Shown one piece after another: positions 58,760 through 64,000 of a stretch of 64,000 bases of DNA. The stretch's first letter is position 1, and each line of letters begins with the position of its first letter. The notes below the pieces were generated by a model. It did not search any database and had not been told where the DNA came from. It worked only from the letters and a program-made list of their open reading frames with translations. The stretch covers positions 67,001 through 131,000 of the forward strand of contig NC_134971.1 of the NCBI RefSeq assembly GCF_965638725.1, read 5' to 3'. A program made the translations under genes and the position numbers. The DNA is from Aptenodytes patagonicus. Lineage: Eukaryota > Chordata > Aves > Sphenisciformes > Spheniscidae.

Positions 58760-60940
58760 TCTTCTCATGTACAGTGCTTATAAGTAGTTGTCTACAGTCA
58801 TGTCACTTTTGCAAGGGAAATGCATCACAGAGAGCACTAAGAGGGTTGATGGCACCTTTCTGACAAGCGTTGCTGTTCGCACATGGAGACCGCAGGGCTC
58901 GTAAGAGCACCTTGCTCAGATTTCCCTTCACCAGTGCCACAGAAGGCTCCGCTGTGTTCAGAGTCAGTCCAGACCTACGTTAGGCTCCCTGCTTTACAGA
59001 GCCTCTTCCACCGACTGCAGCACTTCCTACCCCAGTTTTACAGCAGCTGCTAACCTGAGTGGAAAGCCACCCTTGCACCCGCGTTTGGCTCAGCCAGCCT
59101 GGGGAAGGCTCGGCTCGGAGCTGGCAGGCCCTTCCCCAAAGAGCGGGCATTGCTCCTCCTGCAGCTGACTGCAGCCAGCCTGCTGAATGGTGATGAGAAG
59201 AAAGCAAGAGGAACTCTCCTTCACCGCAGAGGAAGCTGGGCTTTCCACTCAGCACAATCCTCCCTGTCTCCCTGAGGTTTGCATGGCCATCACATGCCTT
59301 AGCCCAGAGTGGGCTTCCCCGCTAAGCGCTCACGCTGCCAGAGCCACCCCTGGACACCGCAGCCCTCAGGCAGACCTTCTGGCTCCCCCATGGAGCTCTG
59401 CTCAGCCCCCAGCCCACCACTACCGAGTGAGGCAGATGGGCTCTGCTTCCCCCGGGCCGCCGGGAAGGGGCACTGAGGGCCGAGGGGAGCTCTGAGGCGG
59501 CTGCTGCAGGGAGCGGGGAGGTGGCGTGCAGGCAAGGCCACGTCACCACCATCCACAGCGCACGCTCATGCGACCCCGTCCCCGGGCTGTGCTCTGCAAG
59601 CAAGACTGGAGCAGACAACCCAGAGAAAGCCCTGGTCCCTGCTGAAGGCAACCCCGAAGAAGGGGACACAAAGACCCCCACAACAGCACGCTGCTCTGCA
59701 TGTCCTACAGGGTGACCGAGTCTCCCAGGAGACAGAGCTGGGGTGTTTCAGCAGAGCATCCTGCTACACAGGCGCAGTGATCATGGGACTGTGGCAGGCA
59801 GTGGAGCGTGCACCGACGAGCGCAAGCCAGGGAACGCATGAATGAACGCGTGCCTGGGAGTGCTGCAGAGAAGGGGCTCTCCCCATGCCCTCGCACTCCT
59901 CCCAGCAGCTCTAGCACCCCCTGCCCCGCCATGACTCACACAGAGTTTCATTTTCCTTATCAAGAAGACGACCTACTTCCTCGCCCCAACCTCCCAGAAC
60001 CAAACAGATCCTAAAGCACTTCAGTGTCTGTACTGCTGCCTGCCTGTGTCTTCCTTATTTTGAGCACAGGTGGCCCTGGACATATGACACCACAGCCACC
60101 AAAGCCCATGAGCTTGGGTACTGGGCAGCATGCCAGGTGCACCACCCTGGCTCTGCGCACAGACAGCAGCATGATCCCTTTCTCTCTCTGAGCCCCGAGA
60201 ACCGGCCTCTCACCGTGCTGCTGTCACAGCGTGCTCTGCATTTGCTCTGGCTCCCCACAAGCATGCAGCAGCTACGGCACACGTGAGCCTTGCCCAGGCC
60301 ACGAAATGCCCAAAACAAGGAGGGACCATGGGGCTCCAGGCACCAGCGGACAGCTTGGGCAGTGAGTCCCTGCTCTAGGTCACCTCTCCGCTCTGCAGTC
60401 CTGCCAGGGACTTGAGGTGTCCAGGGTAGCCCTGCCCCCCCCCCCCCCGCACCCCCCAGCCCAGTGCACGCCCCTCCACCTACCTGGGAGGACTGTCCTG
60501 TCCCACATCCTGCAAAGGCAAGTTCCCTGGTCCCAGCGCAGCTTCTGCTACCCGTAAGCAGCAGGGCCCAATTGCTGCCCACTGCAGGCAGGGTGCAGCC
60601 TCACGGCAGGGGCACACACAGGTCTGCACCAAGCACAGGTGTCCCAGCTCCCCCAAGGAGCTCACCAACCATCGCATGAAGGGCAGGAGCTTCTCTTCAG
60701 ACGGAGGCATGCAGCAACTGCTTCAAAGTCACAGGAGATGGGACCTGCAGCACTGGAAGCTGCACTTGCAGCTCAGGTGGCGGGCCCCTCTCCCTCACCT
60801 ACCCCCTGCCCGGGGGCCTGCAGCTCCCCTGCCAGGCATGAGTGGCTGGGATGTGTTCAGGAACAGCCATGGAGGCAGGGACCAGCAGCAGGCAGGAGGG
60901 GAAAATGAGGCTGTTTACCTTGTGACCGTTACTTGTTTGC
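58760..60940. other. Unassigned GC-rich stretch
   Basis: No recognised exon on either strand. There is a C run at about 60437-60449. The open frames present are long mainly because the sequence is GC-rich. Confidence 0.35.
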
Positions 60941-60942
60941 AG

Positions 60943-61397
60943 TGGCTAGAAAAGGTGATCCATTTCAAGCCACAGGAGCTAAAGGATGGGCTGGCACGGC
61001 AGAAGGTGAGAAAGAACAGCCAGCACAGCCTGGACTTAGGCAGCAAAATCCACAATATGGTAACGAACTGCTCGGAGCTGTGTGGTTGGGTCTCATTCGA
61101 TGCCGGGGAGCCAGCATGCAAGTGCCCAAGGAGGGCCAAATCGTCCACCCCGCACAGACCGCGGCAGGCGCTAAACAGCTGACCCCGCCACGAGAGGGGG
61201 CTGCCCGAATTTCACAGGAAGACTCCTCCAACTGCACTGCAGCCAAGTCTCAGCGTAGCTTAGGCACAGATGACTCCTGCAACTCAGAGGAGCTCCTCTC
61301 TGCTCAAACAGAGCCCCCACCTGACGTAAGTTATTTACAGTGGGGCCAGCTGAGCCCCTCTGATCAGCCCCAACCTCCCGCGGGTGATGCTGGCTGA
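60943..61397 (+). CDS. Weak candidate plus-strand exon
   Basis: After a good acceptor (ACTTGTTTGCAG ending 60942), one frame stays open to a TGA at 61395-61397. It has a polar, Ser/Gln/Pro-rich C-terminal sequence (for example QRSLGTDDSCNSEELL). A plus-strand AATAAA follows at 61500-61505. An internal donor GTGAGA at 61006 would instead give a 63-nt exon. No homology was recognised and no upstream exon is assigned, so this may be chance. Confidence 0.25.
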
Positions 61398-61493
61398 GCT
61401 CCCCAGGGCTGGGCTGAGCACACTGGCTTGCAGCCCTGCAGAAAATAACACAGCCCACTGAAGACAGGCACAGGGTCAGGTTTTGAAATTTGT

Positions 61494-61508
61494 CTTTTTA
61501 ATAAAAAG
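61494..61508. terminator. Two-way poly(A) signal
   Basis: CTTTTTAATAAAAAG reads AATAAA on plus (61500-61505) and ATTAAA on minus (61497-61502). It could end transcripts arriving from either side. On minus, T/G-rich sequence follows at about 61430-61470. Confidence 0.4.
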
Positions 61509-61607
61509 GCACCTATAAAACAGGTCAATACATTACAGGCAGCACAGATACCCAAAAACAAGCCTAAAAATTGTTTCAAATAAAAACCAATAAGATGTCT
61601 TCACATA

Positions 61608-61648
61608 TTGTATTTATATATTTATATTTATATATATATTTATATAAT
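61608..61648. repeat. TATTTATA AT-rich repeat
   Basis: About 40 bp of TATATTTA units. On the minus strand it would lie just upstream of the candidate poly(A) signal, as AU-rich 3'UTR sequence. Confidence 0.7.
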
Positions 61649-61649
61649 G

Positions 61650-64000
61650 GTACAAAATGACTGGGGAAGTTTCTCCATGGGATGACAGAGAACAGGTCAG
61701 TCACCATTACCTCAACGTGAAAGCTAATTCCGGGTGTGTGATTATCTGACATACTGAAAGATGCGGTTTTCCAGCATTCGCTTTTTTGGAGCTGGAAAAA
61801 CATGGCGAAGTCATGGCTAAAACATGGGCAAACCTTTTACTGTGATTAGGTGGAGTCAGTACACAGAACTCAAGCTGAGAAGCCGAGCAATAAACTACAA
61901 GACACGAGACTAGACACAGCTCACGGCAGTGGGCAACCGGCTGATGGCAAACCCTGCCTAGGTCTAACAAGGACTGGCTGTTATTGAGCTTCCAGAGAAG
62001 CTCCTGCCATATTGCTGTTCACAGACACGGTTGGGAGCGGCGCCCGGGGCAGAGGGCTGTTAGGCAGCACTTCTCCCCATTGTTCAGCCATTGCAGCGGT
62101 AGGGGTAGGGCTGGCTCCAGGGTGGTGGGATTTTGCGGAAAAGCGCCGACTGCTGCTCTGAAGTCCCCAGCTCTGACCTAGCGTCAGGATTTCCCTTTTG
62201 TATCCAGGGCTGCTGAGTCAAAAGACTTTGCTTCTTACTCATTTGTCACCGAAGGACAGGTCTTCCTCCTGCCGCCAGGCAGAAATAGCATCGTGCTGCC
62301 CTGTCCCTGCGAGCGGGCAGCACCGACCTCCCTAGCACTGCACAGCAGTGCACTGCAGCCTGCGGGCTCCGGCTGACACAGGGACAAGGCGTTGCCAACA
62401 GCGAGAACCGCAAGCACCAGCCAACTTCTCAGTCGGGCTGGGCAAAAGGGACAACAGGGAAGGTACGGACACGTGGAGATCTCAACCGGGCTAAAACAAC
62501 AGCTGTCTACAGACAAACAAAAAACCTTCCGTAATAGAAAATATTATGGCTTCAAATTAACCGAGACTAGCTGGTGGGTGATGAGCAAGGTTTGGGGCTG
62601 GCATTGGTATTTGGATGTTTATGAGAAACTACCAGCAGCCAACACCCCGAAGTGCAGCCAAGAGAAGCCACAGCCTTTCAGGCAAGTCAAGCTTAGAAAG
62701 AGCTACATCTGTTCGAGCCACATCCTCCCACGTGAAGCGCACACTCTGAAAGGATGGAGAATCCAACCAGCTAACATGTCAGGTCCAAAGCACACTTTGT
62801 GAGCCTGGGCTGAAGATTATTTCTCTGCTCCAACTGCCAAGGCAGGGATGAGCACTTCCCGGGATTGTTCCCGTTTTGCCATCTCCGAAAATGCTGCTCG
62901 CTCACATCGTACACAACAAAACCACACAAAGCGGGAGACCAGAGCGAAATCCTTCCTCATATCCAGACCCACGCTTCCCGCCCAGGACTCCTCGCTACAA
63001 AACGCCTCAAGGCTTCAAGGTATTCCTAACTGGACTTTGTGGCTCCATCTTCTCACAGATTGGATCAAGACAGCCGCTGGGCTGACATTTCAGCACCCAG
63101 CGGCCTTTCCGAACAGCTTGTGATGTGATAAAAAGTGTTGCTGTTCGCTTGCTACTTCACGATCTCCCTTCCCCAAAGCCCCCTCCTCCCTGCAGCAGCA
63201 AGTAGGGAAAGGTGAGCTCTGTTGCAAGAGAGGTAGTAGGCTAAGTCTGGCTCTGCAGAGATAATCCTCCAACTGGTGTTCCGCCGGCAATCGCGTGCCC
63301 CGAGTTCACCGTTGGATACCCATAGGGTACACCACGCTGGAATGCGGTCCCCACGGGGGTCCAGAGATACTGTGGTGTGTGCAGAAGTGCATGCGTGTCA
63401 CCCCACAGTCCCCTCCGTGAACAAACTCAGGAAAGACCATCAGCGCTGCGTGCAGGAAGACCTTAGGGAGTGGAGGATGGGGAGGGTGGAGCACATCCAG
63501 AAAAGCCCGAGTTGTTCGAACGGCATGCTTCTGCCAGCCTAGGAACGAGGGGCTGCAACGCAACCTCGGCCTCTTCTGTCCAAAGCACAGGACGGCCACG
63601 CCACTGACACCGTACAAGACAACTCTTACACCGAGATAGAGTATCGCATGCAGGGACAGGTCGTCTTCAACAGCTAGACCTCTACTGTGCAGTAGGGCAG
63701 GGCTGCTGCTGGTAGCTCAGGGCGAGATGGAGCGAAGACTGCCTGTGAAACTCCAGAGGAGGAGGACCAACAAGCATGAGGAAGACCTGGGAGAGCATTC
63801 AACGGCAGAGGTAGAGGGGGTGTGGCGCAGTCGTGGAGGGCAATGGATGGGTAAAAGACTGGTGTAGGAAGGCTGCAAAAGAGTAGGGTTCCCAGGTAGC
63901 CTCTCCCGGAAGCACAGGAATGCATCGCCTCACTCATCTCAGAGCCCATTTATCCCTAACACACTGCACCACCCTGCCCACAGGCGACACAGTGTGAAGG
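61650..64000. other. Right flank, possible minus-strand 3'UTR
   Basis: No recognised coding exon. If the minus-strand signal near 61.5 kb is real, this could be 3'UTR of the next gene. BCL9L (minus) is the human neighbour of CXCR5, but nothing here identifies it. Confidence 0.25.

Noticed and set aside
56591-64000. BCL9L coding exons expected by human synteny
   Set aside because: No Pro/Met/Gly-rich BCL9-type sequence was seen on the minus strand; at most a 3'UTR could be present.

Overview
The window is vertebrate nuclear DNA and almost certainly avian. It has large intron-exon genes, CpG-island promoters and compact introns, and I recognised no LINE, SINE or LTR copy, which fits a gene-dense bird microchromosome. 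Five complete genes were rebuilt exon by exon. All of them are neighbours in human 11q23.3 (recalled from memory), which corresponds to chicken chromosome 24.

Layout, left to right. 1-2400: no recognised gene. 2400-3770: H2AX (+), intronless, with its promoter and a histone stem-loop. 3770-4640: the convergent gap and 3' end of HMBS, with a near-perfect palindrome. 4638-14382: HMBS (-), 14 coding exons, 358 aa. 14557-24234: VPS11 (-), 16 coding exons, 929 aa; its poly(A) signal lies only about 175 bp from the HMBS start codon. 24240-27660: VPS11 promoter, then a gap without recognised genes. 27660-45850: DDX6 (-), 12 coding exons, 483 aa, a probable 5.7 kb 3'UTR and a CpG-island promoter. 45850-50026: no recognised gene. 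50027-56590: CXCR5 (+), a 13-codon first exon, a 5.4 kb intron and the receptor exon. 57000-64000: mostly unassigned, with one convincing but unidentified minus-strand terminal coding exon (58298-58563), a weaker plus-strand candidate near 61 kb, and a poly(A)-signal cluster near 61.5 kb.

The genes do unrelated jobs: DNA-damage chromatin (H2AX), haem synthesis (HMBS), endolysosomal tethering (VPS11), mRNA repression and decay (DDX6) and B-cell homing (CXCR5). Their arrangement is the more interesting part. H2AX-HMBS-VPS11 is flipped relative to DDX6-CXCR5 when compared with the human order. The HMBS, VPS11 and DDX6 promoters share a CACGTGAC E-box.

The strongest unusual signals are in splicing. 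VPS11 intron 1 is a U12-type AT-AC intron. HMBS intron 8 carries a perfect U12-type GT-AG donor. VPS11 intron 6 and the DDX6 intron that splits the DEAD box are GC-AG. HMBS also lacks the internal methionine that starts the mammalian erythroid isoform. I found no CRISPR, operon-like or defence system and no undescribed multigene system. All calls rest on reading the sequence and on remembered family sequences; no searches were run.
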